Below, piece after piece: positions 9,052 through 17,431 of a DNA stretch of 64,000 nucleotides. Position numbers and translations under genes: made by a program. Origin of the DNA: an uncultured Bacteroidales bacterium (GTDB lineage: Bacteria; Bacteroidota; Bacteroidia; Bacteroidales; P3); NCBI GenBank assembly GCA_900314925.1, contig OMXC01000016.1:30597-94596 (forward strand), read 5' to 3'. Positions within the stretch are counted from its first letter, which is position 1. Each line of letters opens with the position of its first letter. The notes below the pieces were generated by a model. That model saw only the letters and a program-made list of their open reading frames with translations, searched no databases and had not been told where the DNA came from.

Positions 9052-9573
9052 ATGGTCATAGAAGATCAGTTCAGACTCATGGTCAAGCGCCACGAGGGGC
9101 TTATACGCAGTGTGTGCGTGGGCTTATCGCGTGGCGACATGGATCTGTGCAGCGACCTGATGCAGGAGGCCGTGACGGGCATGTGGCTGCGCTTCACGCA
9201 CCGCGAGGCGCGGATGTTTGCCGCTGCGCAGGGTGTGTGGGTCTACTGGCAGACGCACCATTTCGCTTCGCAGGCGCTGCGCCGCTGGAAGACCGGGAGC
9301 ATGACGCCGGGCGACGTGCCCGACGTGGCGGTGGAAGAGAGCGCCGAGGAGGCGCTGGCCCTGGAACTGGCGGCAGACCTCGCAGGGCGCGAGCGCCAGC
9401 TCTTCGACCTGCTGCGCCAGGGCTACCGCAACGAGGAGATGGCCGAACGACTGGGGCTGAGCCTGGCCACGACGAAGCGCGTGCGCGCCAGCATGCTGGC
9501 GTCGATGCGGCGGCGTGCCGCGGCGCTGGGAATGACGACGGATACAAAACATAACGACGATGGAGAAGAATAA
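9052..9573 (+). CDS. ECF-type RNA polymerase sigma factor
   Basis: A 173-aa sigma-70-family factor with regions 2 and 4. Region 2 runs from about residue 5 (FRLMVKRHEGLIRSVC, then DLMQEAVTGMWLRF). Region 4 (about 110-160) has a helix-turn-helix in YRNEEMAERLGLSLATTKRV. No region 1 or 3 is visible, which fits an ECF factor. The gene overlaps the next, a small membrane protein, by 14 bases, and a chain of coupled genes follows. By analogy with other sigma/membrane-protein pairs the neighbour may control its activity. The promoter found at the second sigma locus (50422-50925) was not seen upstream here, so the two factors probably have different regulons. Confidence 0.85.
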   Translation: MVIEDQFRLMVKRHEGLIRSVCVGLSRGDMDLCSDLMQEAVTGMWLRFTHREARMFAAAQGVWVYWQTHHFASQALRRWKTGSMTPGDVPDVAVEESAEEALALELAADLAGRERQLFDLLRQGYRNEEMAERLGLSLATTKRVRASMLASMRRRAAALGMTTDTKHNDDGEE

Positions 9574-9859
9574 GGACAAGAAGGTGGATGTGGAGCTGCT
9601 GGTCGACAGCCTGCAGCGCCGCGCGGCTGCGGGCTGCCCCGCCACGGGGGTGGCCGACGGCCTAAGGGAATGGTACGGCAGGGCCTGGCGCCGTGTGGCC
9701 CGCAAGACGGCGGCCTGTTCCGTGGCGGCGGGGGTGGCGACGGTGGCCCTGGCGCTCACGCTGATGCCAGACATGCAATACAACTATATGGAAGGCGTCG
9801 GCACCGACAGCCCGCAGGAGGTGTGCGCCAATATACAGGAGGTGCTGGGGGTGGTATGA
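9560..9859 (+). CDS. Small single-pass membrane protein, possible sigma regulator
   Basis: A 99-aa protein with a charged N-terminal half (about 1-48), one membrane segment near residues 50-70 (CSVAAGVATVALALTLM) and a short outer tail. It overlaps the sigma gene by 14 bases and the next gene by four (ATGA). Its size, single membrane helix and coupling to the sigma gene suggest an anti-sigma or sigma-tethering role, but no anti-sigma motif can be recognised. It could also just be the first structural protein of the operon. Confidence 0.65.
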   Translation: MEKNKDKKVDVELLVDSLQRRAAAGCPATGVADGLREWYGRAWRRVARKTAACSVAAGVATVALALTLMPDMQYNYMEGVGTDSPQEVCANIQEVLGVV

Positions 9860-10359
9860 AAAGGCGCTGTCTCATAGTGTCGATTGTCGTCCTGCTGTGT
9901 GCCGGCGGCTCCGTGCTGTGGAAGTATAGCGGCAGGCTGTTCCATGTCGGTAAAGTCAGCGACACATACTTGAAGTACAAGGACGTGCCAGGTGTGGATG
10001 CCACCTTTGTGAAGGATTTTGCCATAAATGACAGCGTGTGTGTCGATGTAACGATATTGAAAGCGACAGATGAAAACGGTTGGGCTATGTTGCAGAAAGA
10101 TTATGACATAAAACCATATACGAAGGAAGTACTTGACATACTCGAGAAAAGCGGTGGGGTGAATAAGGTAGACATGAGATATATTGCGAAAGAAACGAAC
10201 TGTACACACAGGGACAGCACATTGTCATACAATGATATAGTAGCCATTTCCCGTGATGATTATATGGTTGCGGTGTTCTCAATAGATAGAAAAGAACAAG
10301 TAAAAGCAGTTTTCAGGCAACAGATAAAACAAATAACAATAAACACAAAAGAACCATGA
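9856..10359 (+). CDS. Signal-anchored hypothetical protein
   Basis: A 167-aa protein of unknown function. The start is the ATG at 9856, overlapping the previous stop as ATGA; the longer upstream frame is a shadow. It opens with MKRRCLIVSIVVLLCAGGS, a signal anchor or signal peptide, and the rest is hydrophilic and probably periplasmic. GC content falls sharply inside the gene from about 9950 onward, marking the start of an AT-rich stretch lasting to about 12.6 kb. It ends in another ATGA overlap with the lipoprotein gene at 10356. I do not recognise a domain. Confidence 0.7.
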   Translation: MKRRCLIVSIVVLLCAGGSVLWKYSGRLFHVGKVSDTYLKYKDVPGVDATFVKDFAINDSVCVDVTILKATDENGWAMLQKDYDIKPYTKEVLDILEKSGGVNKVDMRYIAKETNCTHRDSTLSYNDIVAISRDDYMVAVFSIDRKEQVKAVFRQQIKQITINTKEP

Positions 10360-10766
10360 AAAAGCTTTTTTATTCAGTAGCACTGTTGGCAGTGTTTGGG
10401 ATGACAACAATCGGTTGTCAAAAAGAGAGAATCGTCGAGAATCAAATGGTAAAACCAGAAATGAATGTTAAGTATCTGGTATATACTATTGATGGAGTGA
10501 CGTATAATGCGCGATATGAAAATGACGTTGAATACTCTGCGCTGATACGTCAAATCGTTGCATATACGAGAAAAGGGAGCAGGGTAGAGCTCGTGAATAA
10601 TACTAACACAAATAGTGTAAGAGCAACGAAAGAGACGGTGACTTATACAACTACCAGCGAGGAAGATGCTGCGTTATGGTCTGAGAAGATGACGAAAGAT
10701 GATTATACAGTCACCGTAACATTTAATCCTGATGATAAAGTGTTCACCTGTATCGCTGTTAAATAA
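10356..10766 (+). CDS. Small lipoprotein
   Basis: A 136-aa predicted lipoprotein. The signal peptide ends in a lipobox (TTIGC) near residue 21, so it should be acylated and anchored in a membrane. The mature part is short and beta-rich in appearance, with no recognised domain. It is coupled to the gene before it by an ATGA overlap. The codon use is AT-rich compared with neighbours outside the cluster, consistent with acquisition or relaxed selection. Function unknown. Confidence 0.72.
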   Translation: MKKLFYSVALLAVFGMTTIGCQKERIVENQMVKPEMNVKYLVYTIDGVTYNARYENDVEYSALIRQIVAYTRKGSRVELVNNTNTNSVRATKETVTYTTTSEEDAALWSEKMTKDDYTVTVTFNPDDKVFTCIAVK

Positions 10767-10830
10767 TGCAAATTATTCTTATCTATGTATTAGTATTCAA
10801 TTATTCAAATATTCAAAAAAACAACAAATT

Positions 10831-11799
10831 ATGAAAAAGCAAAACATTTTAAAGGAATTAGCCATCTTTTGCATGGCAACGTGCATGGTAAGTGCATGCA
10901 ACAAAGTGGAAAATGATCGGATAGGATATGTCGAAAAAAATACAAAAGCAACTCTTGAAAACTACGTCGATTATGCGTACAAAGAGGTTCCTTCGTTTTT
11001 TGACGAAATCGGGATTAAGCATAACAATTTCCTGGATTCAATAGGAAAATCGTTGCTAGATACATGTGATTATTATACCTCTATAGGAACATCTTTTGGT
11101 GATGCTAAATTAGATACCTTTGATGTTGTACTAGATATAATAAAAAAATTATACAGAAATGAAATATATGGTGATAATGAATTGGATGTGGAAAAAGAAG
11201 AAGAGTTTGAGTCGCAATACTGGAATCCATTTATAGATTTTATTGAAAGTGAAGATTTCGCATTCCTAGATGATCATGAGGTGGGTCGGCAGCTCCAAGA
11301 GATAATAGATACCATTGATGCAAGTGCCGGGATTGAGGAGATTATAGTACAGATTAGAGCCATTGAATGCTGCATAATAGATAATGCAGATGATATAGAA
11401 GACACAATGATAGCTTTTTCGCTGTCGATATTGGATCATAGTTTGGAATACTGGCACAATGCGATTTCCGATGTGACGAATCCATGGTATATTTTGGCAA
11501 AAGAAAACGGTAATACTAAGTTCACACAAAATGTTATTGCACAAAAAGGTCTCCTCTCAAATTTAAAAACGTTTGTAACTAATGCAATAAATAAGGTTAA
11601 GGCGTTGTTTACCAAGAAAATAGATGGAAATGACTTGCTGCAGTTGGCTTTATGTGATTTAGCAGGAGGTGCTAGTATGGCGGTAAATGGTACGGGGCTT
11701 TTAACGATAGGACCAGCAGGTCCGTTTGTATATGGTGCTGCTATTGTTGTGTCTGGTGCCGCAACTTCTTTTGGTTGTGCGCTGCTTAATAAAAAGTGA
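10831..11799 (+). CDS. Lipoprotein with a glycine-rich hydrophobic C-terminus
   Basis: A 322-aa protein. I start it at the ATG at 10831 because a lipoprotein signal begins there, with the lipobox ending MVSAC near residue 23; the longer frame overlaps the previous gene without a signal. The middle (about 30-270) is acidic and probably helical. The last 45 residues are unusual: a long Gly/Ala-rich hydrophobic stretch including LLTIGPAGPFVYGAAIVV. That texture recalls the membrane-active part of some class II bacteriocins or pore-forming peptides, but this is only a resemblance. AT-rich composition. Function unknown. Confidence 0.68.
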   Translation: MKKQNILKELAIFCMATCMVSACNKVENDRIGYVEKNTKATLENYVDYAYKEVPSFFDEIGIKHNNFLDSIGKSLLDTCDYYTSIGTSFGDAKLDTFDVVLDIIKKLYRNEIYGDNELDVEKEEEFESQYWNPFIDFIESEDFAFLDDHEVGRQLQEIIDTIDASAGIEEIIVQIRAIECCIIDNADDIEDTMIAFSLSILDHSLEYWHNAISDVTNPWYILAKENGNTKFTQNVIAQKGLLSNLKTFVTNAINKVKALFTKKIDGNDLLQLALCDLAGGASMAVNGTGLLTIGPAGPFVYGAAIVVSGAATSFGCALLNKK

Positions 11800-11839
11800 G
11801 TGATATTTTTTCTATTATGTTAATTAAATATTGTGAACT

Positions 11840-12451
11840 ATGAAAAAAACACTGGCAATAGTTTTGTTTGTGGCCGAGTGTGTCACGGCTATGGCTCAGA
11901 GTGGGTACAGGGGAATTGTACTAAATGCCAATGTCGGAATGAGCAGTTATGACGCCAATTCGGCCATTTCAATGTTCTCTTCAACTGAGCGTATATCCAC
12001 AGTCTCTGGTACAGCAATCACTATCGGGTATCGTAATGACTGTAGGATGTATGGTGCTCGCGTGGGTTTCAACATATTGACAGTTGCCCATGGATCGTTA
12101 GAGGAAGTGATAAATCCATATGAGTTTTTGCTGTTAATGCGTAGATATTTGCCCCTTAGTGACAAATTCGAGCTCTATACGGGTATTAGCGTGGGTTTTG
12201 CCATGGTGTTTAACGCCTTTGAATACCAGGGCGTCCAGTACTCGTACACACGGTATGGTGTATCAGAAGACTTTGAAGTAGGTATTGGTTACCGTCTTTC
12301 TGGAGCATCATCCATAGGACTGCATGCTGCGGTATCTCCATTAAGGTCGTTGTTCAAGGATAGCGCTAAACTTCCAGACGGCTTGACCGGAAATGGAAAC
12401 AACGCTTATGGAGGTTACTCGGTATCAATACAGTATTCTCTCGGATTTTGA
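11840..12451 (+). CDS. Outer-membrane beta-barrel protein (small)
   Basis: A 203-aa protein with a signal peptide (MKKTLAIVLFVAECVTAMAQ). Alternating hydrophobic strands follow, and it ends in phenylalanine (QYSLGF), the usual mark of a Bam-inserted barrel. Size suggests eight strands. It has no recognised ligand motif. It lies in the AT-rich cluster after the ECF sigma gene and is followed by another small barrel. Its function is likely structural or sensing at the outer membrane, by inference only. Confidence 0.7.
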   Translation: MKKTLAIVLFVAECVTAMAQSGYRGIVLNANVGMSSYDANSAISMFSSTERISTVSGTAITIGYRNDCRMYGARVGFNILTVAHGSLEEVINPYEFLLLMRRYLPLSDKFELYTGISVGFAMVFNAFEYQGVQYSYTRYGVSEDFEVGIGYRLSGASSIGLHAAVSPLRSLFKDSAKLPDGLTGNGNNAYGGYSVSIQYSLGF

Positions 12452-12516
12452 CAGAAAAGAAACGGCATAAGCGGTAAATCATTTAACCGATATAATAACA
12501 ACAATAGAACAAGAAT

Positions 12517-13089
12517 ATGAAAAAACAGTTTATTATAGCTGGAATTGCCATCGCTTGTTTGATGATAATCGGACAAGCACAAGCGCAGACTGACAACCGG
12601 AGTATCACGTTAAGCGTGGGACATTTGGAGAGCACGTGGCCGACGTGGCCGGGGCAACAACATTTGGGCGGCTCAGTAGGTGGCACACCACAGGCCCGCA
12701 ATCTCCTGCTCAGCGGCAACTTGTGGAACCTTAACGACAGGATAACAGCAGGTTTTTACGTCGGCACCGGCATGGTGGGTTATCGTGCCGACTCCCTCAT
12801 AAGGTCCACGATAAACTTCCGCTATGGCCTCAACGCCAAGTACCATTTCCTGCGGGAGTCCACGCACTGGGACATCGCTTTCAGCGTCATGCTTGGCGGA
12901 CTGTACTGTCCGGGGACGACGCTCCAGAGGGACTGCGGCGCCGGCCTCTCGGTGTCGTACTACCCCTTCAAGAAATTCGGCCTTACCGCGGAATACATCT
13001 GGGGAGGCTTTAAATTCGCCGACTACAATACCTCTGCCCTTTATGAGAGCCACCAGCTGATTACGCTTGGCGTGAGCTACCGCCTCTGA
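12517..13089 (+). CDS. Outer-membrane beta-barrel protein (small)
   Basis: A 190-aa protein with a clear signal peptide (MKKQFIIAGIAIACLMIIG, then QAQAQ). Its amphipathic strands and a C-terminal LGVSYRL tail suggest an eight-stranded barrel. GC content returns toward the local norm within this gene, so the AT-rich block ends here. It is the last gene of the sigma-led cluster; a terminator-like hairpin at 13151-13188 follows. No specific function can be assigned. Confidence 0.68.
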   Translation: MKKQFIIAGIAIACLMIIGQAQAQTDNRSITLSVGHLESTWPTWPGQQHLGGSVGGTPQARNLLLSGNLWNLNDRITAGFYVGTGMVGYRADSLIRSTINFRYGLNAKYHFLRESTHWDIAFSVMLGGLYCPGTTLQRDCGAGLSVSYYPFKKFGLTAEYIWGGFKFADYNTSALYESHQLITLGVSYRL

Positions 13090-13146
13090 ACTGAGGCCCG
13101 CAGGGAGAGGGTGCCGGAGGAGGAAAAGTTAAAAAAGGAAAATATT

Positions 13147-13177
13147 TTTGGCAGGTGCAGAAATTTTAGTATTTTTG
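13147..13177 (+). promoter_or_regulatory. Consensus Bacteroidetes promoter for the zapA-rny-lgt-gpmA run
   Basis: TTTG at 13147-13150 and TATTTTTG at 13170-13177 are exactly 19 bases apart, the textbook spacing for the housekeeping sigma factor in this phylum. The core lies within a hairpin (13151-13184) that could end the upstream transcript. Confidence 0.75.
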
Positions 13178-13188
13178 CACCTGCTTTT
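13151..13188 (+). terminator. Hairpin enclosing the zap promoter, likely terminator of the upstream cluster
   Basis: GCAGGTGC (13151-13158) pairs with GCACCTGC (13177-13184) around an 18-base loop, followed by TTTTATAG. The minus-7 element sits in the loop and 3-prime arm. Confidence 0.55.
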
Positions 13189-13212
13189 ATAGTATCATAG
13201 GCAGGATAGGAT

Positions 13213-13503
13213 ATGTTCGATTTTGAGACATCCGTAACGGGGATAGAGTTCAAAGTGAGACAATTGGCCGACGAGGTGATGCGTCTGCGCCAGTTGGTGA
13301 GGGAGGGTGACGACCGCTGCCGCGAGCTGGAAGAAGCATTGAAAAACAAGGAAACAATAATAAACAATTTAAAAGAAGAGAACAAATTAATCAGATTAGG
13401 GAACAGGCTGACAGAAGGAAATGACAGTGCTGAGCTGAAGTTGAAGATCAATCAGATGATACGCACTATCGACAAGAGTCTGGAGATATTGAGGAGGGAA
13501 TAG
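13213..13503 (+). CDS. Small coiled-coil protein upstream of zapA
   Basis: A 96-aa, strongly charged protein that is almost entirely heptad-like from residue 10 to the end (KVRQLADEVMRLRQLV, then a long Glu/Lys/Leu-rich segment). No signal or membrane segment. Its stop codon directly abuts the zapA start. Position and coiled-coil nature make it a plausible ZapB-like partner in division-ring organisation, but sequence homology to ZapB cannot be shown by eye. First gene after the consensus promoter at 13147-13177. Confidence 0.72.
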   Translation: MFDFETSVTGIEFKVRQLADEVMRLRQLVREGDDRCRELEEALKNKETIINNLKEENKLIRLGNRLTEGNDSAELKLKINQMIRTIDKSLEILRRE

Positions 13504-13860
13504 ATGGAGACGGTACAGGCATCGGTAAACATACTCGGGAGGACCTACAGGCTTCGCGTTGCCGCAGGTGATGAGGCGGCTTTGCGCAAGGCAGCGGAGG
13601 CTATTGACAACCAGGCCAAACAGTATGGCAACATGTATGCCTACAACGATCACCAGGACTTGCTTGCGATGGTGGCATTGACGCAGATCACCCAGTTGAC
13701 CAAGATACAAGACTCGCTGCGCTACAAGGATACGGACCTGGCGCAACGGCTGCAGTCGATAGACAGCATACTTGAACAAATACTGCATCCGACTAAAGAA
13801 ACGGTTGTCAACGTTGGCACAGTTGCTGACGCGACTGTTTCTGCCCAAAACAGTTTGTAA
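13504..13860 (+). CDS. zapA: Cell division protein ZapA family
   Basis: A 118-aa ZapA-family protein, which binds and bundles FtsZ at the division site. The N-terminal ZapA domain shows VNILGRTYRLRVAAGDEAALRKAAE and the helix with DHQDLLAMVALTQITQL. A C-terminal coiled-coil part follows (about 75-105). It begins right after the small coiled-coil gene, so both are probably co-translated. A 9-bp perfect inverted repeat (13853-13861 with 13872-13880) overlaps its stop codon, and a 180-base structured gap separates it from rny. Confidence 0.88.
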   Translation: METVQASVNILGRTYRLRVAAGDEAALRKAAEAIDNQAKQYGNMYAYNDHQDLLAMVALTQITQLTKIQDSLRYKDTDLAQRLQSIDSILEQILHPTKETVVNVGTVADATVSAQNSL

Positions 13861-14042
13861 ACTCAACACCATTTACAAACCGAGTCGGCTCAGGGGTGGG
13901 TAGGTTGTATGGCTGATACACCCGGCGCTCAAATCCTAACGTTCCAGAGTTTACCAATACTCCCGGAGGGCACTCGGATGCAGTTTTTTCACTGCACTTC
14001 ACGCAGCTGCGGTTCCCACAACAAAAAAACACTAAAGAGACA
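13861..14042 (+). ncRNA. Structured zapA-rny gap, candidate leader or small RNA
   Basis: This 182-base gap has more pairing than an ordinary spacer: CCGAGT (13880-13885) with ACTCGG (13972-13977), an inner TGTAT/ATACA hairpin, CTCC/GGAG, and GCAGT/ACTGC at the end. It could be an rny leader with a regulatory structure or an independent small RNA. I cannot assign an RNA family and no promoter was seen inside it. Confidence 0.3.
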
Positions 14043-15584
14043 ATGAACGTACTGTTAATCGTAATCGGTGTTGTCGTAGGCGGCGGCGTGGGCGTGTGGC
14101 TCACGACCGGCGTGCTGCGTAACAAGCTCCTCGCCAAGAGCCAGCAGGTGCTCAAGGATGCAGAGGAGAAAGGGGAAATCCTCAAGAAAGAGAAAGAGCT
14201 GCAGGCCAAGGAGAAGTTCCTGCAGCTGAAAGGTGAGCACGACAAGCGCGTCAACGAGCAGAACAACAAGGTGCGCGAGGCTGAGAACAAGCTGAAGCAG
14301 CGCGAGAACACCCTGAACCAGAAGGTCGACGAGCTGCAGAAAAAGAGCGCCGAGCTGAAGGGCGTGAGCGAGAAGCTCAACAGCGAGATAGAGAACCTCC
14401 ACAAGCGTCAGGCCGAGGTCGAGAAGGTGTACCGCGAGAGCGTGGACAAGCTGGAGCATATCGCCGGAATGAGTGCCGAAGAGGCCAAGAAGCAGCTCAT
14501 AGAGTCTATGACTGAAGAGGCCCGCGCCGAGGCCAGCACCACGATCATGGATATCGTGGAGGAGGCCAAGATCACCGCCGCCGAGCAGGCCAAGAAGGTG
14601 GTGATACAGAGCATCCAGCGTACCGCCACGGAGACCGCAGTGGAGAACACTGTCAGCGTCTTCAACCTTGAGAACGAGGAGGTCAAGGGCCGCATCATCG
14701 GTCGCGAGGGCCGCAACATACGCACCCTGGAGAGCCTCACGGGTGTGGAGATCATCATCGACGACTCGCCCGATGCCATCATCATCAGTGGCTTCGACCC
14801 CGTGCGCCGCGAGATAGCGCGCCTGTCGCTGCACAAGCTGGTGACCGACGGCCGCATACATCCCGCCCGCATTGAGGAGGTGGTGGCCAAGACCCGCCGC
14901 CAGATAGAGCAGGAGATCAACGAGGTGGGCAAGCGTACCTGCATAGACCTCGGCATACTGAACATGAACCACGAGCTGATGCGCATGGTGGGCCGCATGA
15001 AGTACCGCTCCAGCTACGGGCAGAACCTGCTGCAGCACAGCCGCGAGGTGGCCAACCTGGCCGCCACCATGGCCTCGGAGCTGGGCCTCAACCCCAAGCT
15101 CGCCAAGCGTGCCGGTCTGCTGCACGACATCGGCAAGGTGCCGGAGACCGACCCCGAGATACCGCACGCCATCTTCGGCATGAAGCTCGCCGAGAAGTAC
15201 AAGGAACACCCCGATGTGTGCAACGCCATCGGCGCCCACCACGACGAGATAGAGATGACCAATCTCATCAGCCCCATCATCCAGGTTGCCGACGCCATCA
15301 GTGGCGCCCGTCCCGGTGCCCGCCGCGAGGTTGTGGAGGCTTATATCAACCGCCTCAAGAAGCTCGAGGACATGGCTATGGCTTATCCGGGAGTGGTGAA
15401 GACGTATGCCATACAGGCCGGCCGCGAGCTGCGCGTCATCGTTGGTGCCGACAAGGTGACTGACGTTGAGGCCAACAAGTTGAGTTATGACCTCTCTCGC
15501 CAGATACAGAGTGAGATGACCTATCCTGGCCAAATCAAGGTGACTGTCATTCGCGAAACACGCGCCATCAACTACGCCAAGTAA
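14043..15584 (+). CDS. rny: Ribonuclease Y
   Basis: Membrane-anchored endoribonuclease that starts mRNA decay. The 513-aa protein has an N-terminal membrane helix (about 3-22), a long coiled coil to about 180, a KH domain near 215-275 ([15 protein letters not shown]), and an HD domain with [12 protein letters not shown] near residue 359 and HHDEIE downstream. All key metal-binding motifs appear intact and the length is normal. It is followed three bases later by lgt. The preceding gap is structured and might carry autoregulation by RNase Y, which is inference. Confidence 0.96.
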   Translation: MNVLLIVIGVVVGGGVGVWLTTGVLRNKLLAKSQQVLKDAEEKGEILKKEKELQAKEKFLQLKGEHDKRVNEQNNKVREAENKLKQRENTLNQKVDELQKKSAELKGVSEKLNSEIENLHKRQAEVEKVYRESVDKLEHIAGMSAEEAKKQLIESMTEEARAEASTTIMDIVEEAKITAAEQAKKVVIQSIQRTATETAVENTVSVFNLENEEVKGRIIGREGRNIRTLESLTGVEIIIDDSPDAIIISGFDPVRREIARLSLHKLVTDGRIHPARIEEVVAKTRRQIEQEINEVGKRTCIDLGILNMNHELMRMVGRMKYRSSYGQNLLQHSREVANLAATMASELGLNPKLAKRAGLLHDIGKVPETDPEIPHAIFGMKLAEKYKEHPDVCNAIGAHHDEIEMTNLISPIIQVADAISGARPGARREVVEAYINRLKKLEDMAMAYPGVVKTYAIQAGRELRVIVGADKVTDVEANKLSYDLSRQIQSEMTYPGQIKVTVIRETRAINYAK

Positions 15585-15587
15585 GAC

Positions 15588-16463
15588 ATGTCTCCGCTGG
15601 CTATACATTGGAACGTTGACCCTGTGATTATCAACATAGGTTCCTTCGGCCTGCGTTGGTATTCGTTGGGTTTCCTTGTCGCTTTCCTGTTGGGCTACTA
15701 TATAATAGAGCGTATGTTCAAGCAGGAGAATGTAAGAGAGGACTACCTTGGCAGCCTGTTCCTTTATATATTCCTCGCAATCCTCATAGGAGCCCGTCTC
15801 GGCCACTGTCTGTTCTATGAGCCCGACTATTTCCTGACCTCGGAGCACTGGGTGGAGATTGTGTGGCCGTTCCAGAACGGACACTACACGGGTTTCCAGG
15901 GGCTGGCAAGTCACGGTGCCGCCATAGGTATTCTTGTGGGGCTGTGGCTGTACCAGAGGAAATACGGCCTCAACTTGTGGTGGTTCCTCGACAGGCTTGT
16001 GGTCGTCGTGGCCCTCGGCGGCGCCTTTGTGCGTCTGGGCAACCTCTTCAACAGCGAGATATACGGTGTGGAGACATCGTTGCCGTGGGGCTTCGTCTTC
16101 GAGCGCAACGGCGAGACGGTGCCCAAGCACCCGACGCAGCTCTACGAGAGCCTCAGCTACTTCCTTATCTTCGGCGTCAGCATCTGGTATTACATCAGGA
16201 AGAAGGGCCACTTTAAGACCGGCACCATCTTCGGGTGGTGGCTGGTGGCACTGTTCGGGGTGAGGTTGCTGATAGAGTTCGTGAAGAACGACCAGGTGGA
16301 CTTTGAGGCCGGTATGGTGCTCAATATGGGCCAGTTGCTAAGCCTGCCGTTCATTATCGGCGGCTTTACGATAGCGTGGCTTGCATATAAGGAAAAACTG
16401 CCGCAGGGACCTTTCCCGAAAGGCGAGAAAGTGAAGTTTAACAACACAACAAAGAAGAAATGA
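15588..16463 (+). CDS. lgt: Prolipoprotein diacylglyceryl transferase
   Basis: Lgt adds diacylglycerol to the lipobox cysteine of prelipoproteins at the inner membrane, the first step for the many lipoproteins in this window. It is 291 aa with about seven membrane helices. The essential His region is GLASHGAAIG near residue 105, and the signature GGAFVRLGNLFNSEIYG carries the conserved Arg and Asn. HPTQLYES is also present. The C-terminus ends in a basic tail. Its last codons overlap the gpmA start as ATGA, giving translational coupling. Confidence 0.96.
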   Translation: MSPLAIHWNVDPVIINIGSFGLRWYSLGFLVAFLLGYYIIERMFKQENVREDYLGSLFLYIFLAILIGARLGHCLFYEPDYFLTSEHWVEIVWPFQNGHYTGFQGLASHGAAIGILVGLWLYQRKYGLNLWWFLDRLVVVVALGGAFVRLGNLFNSEIYGVETSLPWGFVFERNGETVPKHPTQLYESLSYFLIFGVSIWYYIRKKGHFKTGTIFGWWLVALFGVRLLIEFVKNDQVDFEAGMVLNMGQLLSLPFIIGGFTIAWLAYKEKLPQGPFPKGEKVKFNNTTKKK

Positions 16464-17206
16464 AAACTCTGATATTGGTACGTCATGGCGAGAGTGCCTG
16501 GAATAAATTAAACCTCTTCACCGGCTGGACGGATGTTGACCTCACCGAGGCCGGCATGAAAGAGGCTTGGGAGGCTGGCAAGCTCCTCAAAGCCGAAGGC
16601 TATCGCCCGGAGCTTTGCTTTACCAGCTACCTGAAACGTGCCGTCAAGACTCTCAACCAGATGCTTGACGCTATGGATATGGACTGGCTGCCGGTGCAGA
16701 AGAGCTGGCGCCTCAACGAGAAGAGCTACGGCGCCATCCAGGGCCTCAACAAGGCAGACACCGCAGCCAAATACGGCGACGAGCAGGTGCTGCTCTGGCG
16801 CCGCGCCTTCGACGTGCAGCCCCCGGCCCTCGACCTGCATGACGAGCGCAGTCCGCGTATGGACCCGCGATACAACGAGATTCCCGACAACCTCATACCG
16901 CTTACCGAGAGCCTCAAAGACACTATCGAGCGCCTGATGCCTTACTACCGTGGCACCATCATGCCCGCTTTCGACAACCGCAACACCCTCATGGTCGTCG
17001 CACACGGCAACTCGCTGCGCGGCATCGTCAAGGAGCTTAAGGGCATGTCCAACGACGAGATAATCAAGTTCAATTTACCTACGGCGGTACCTTATGTTTT
17101 CACTTTTGACGAGCGCATGAACCTCGTCGAGGATAAATTTCTTGGCGACCCCGAAGTCATCGCCGCCAAGATGCAAAGCGTTGCCAATCAGGCAAAGAAG
17201 AAATAA
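16460..17206 (+). CDS. gpmA: 2,3-bisphosphoglycerate-dependent phosphoglycerate mutase
   Basis: A glycolytic enzyme interconverting 3- and 2-phosphoglycerate through a phosphohistidine. The 248-aa protein begins with the catalytic LVRHGESAWN (phospho-acceptor His at residue 9-10). It contains FTGWTDVDLTE, RLNEKSYGAIQGLNK and the second His in VVAHGNSLRG near 180. Length and motifs match the dPGM family. The start overlaps lgt by four bases. A terminator-like hairpin lies at 17284-17319, sharing DNA with the tRNA promoter. Confidence 0.96.
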   Translation: MKTLILVRHGESAWNKLNLFTGWTDVDLTEAGMKEAWEAGKLLKAEGYRPELCFTSYLKRAVKTLNQMLDAMDMDWLPVQKSWRLNEKSYGAIQGLNKADTAAKYGDEQVLLWRRAFDVQPPALDLHDERSPRMDPRYNEIPDNLIPLTESLKDTIERLMPYYRGTIMPAFDNRNTLMVVAHGNSLRGIVKELKGMSNDEIIKFNLPTAVPYVFTFDERMNLVEDKFLGDPEVIAAKMQSVANQAKKK

Positions 17207-17253
17207 AGCATCACCTTGAAGTCTGACAGAAAAAGCGATAAAAGAAAAAAAAT

Positions 17254-17284
17254 TTTGTCAGTATTAAAAATGTTCGTAATTTTG
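17254..17284 (+). promoter_or_regulatory. Consensus promoter for the tRNA cluster
   Basis: TTTG (17254-17257), 19 bases, then TAATTTTG (17277-17284): exact spacing for the housekeeping promoter. Transcription should start within the first arm of the following hairpin. Confidence 0.75.
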
Positions 17285-17319
17285 CACCGCTTTTCGAGAG
17301 TGAAAAAGCGGTGCTTTTT
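17284..17319 (+). terminator. gpmA terminator overlapping the tRNA promoter start
   Basis: GCACCGCTTTT pairs with AAAAAGCGGTGC across a short loop (tcgagagtg), followed by TTTTTAG. A strong intrinsic terminator for read-through from gpmA. Confidence 0.75.
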
Positions 17320-17336
17320 AGTCAAGAGAAACACAC

Positions 17337-17427
17337 GGAGAGGTGGGTGAGTGGCTGAAACCAACAGTTTGCTAAACTGTCGTACTCGATTAGGGTACCG
17401 GGGGTTCGAATCCCCCCTTCTCCGCCA
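17337..17427 (+). tRNA. tRNA-Ser (GCT anticodon)
   Basis: Class II tRNA with a long variable arm. The acceptor arm GGAGAGG pairs with CTTCTCC, the anticodon stem CAGTTT-GCT-AAACTG gives GCT, and the T-arm contains GGTTCGAATCC. CCA is encoded (17425-17427). First of three tRNAs. Confidence 0.95.
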
Positions 17428-17431
17428 AACA

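Noticed and set aside
14055..16211. A 718-codon minus-strand frame opposite rny and lgt
   Set aside because: It crosses two motif-confirmed genes and the gap between them; a shadow frame.
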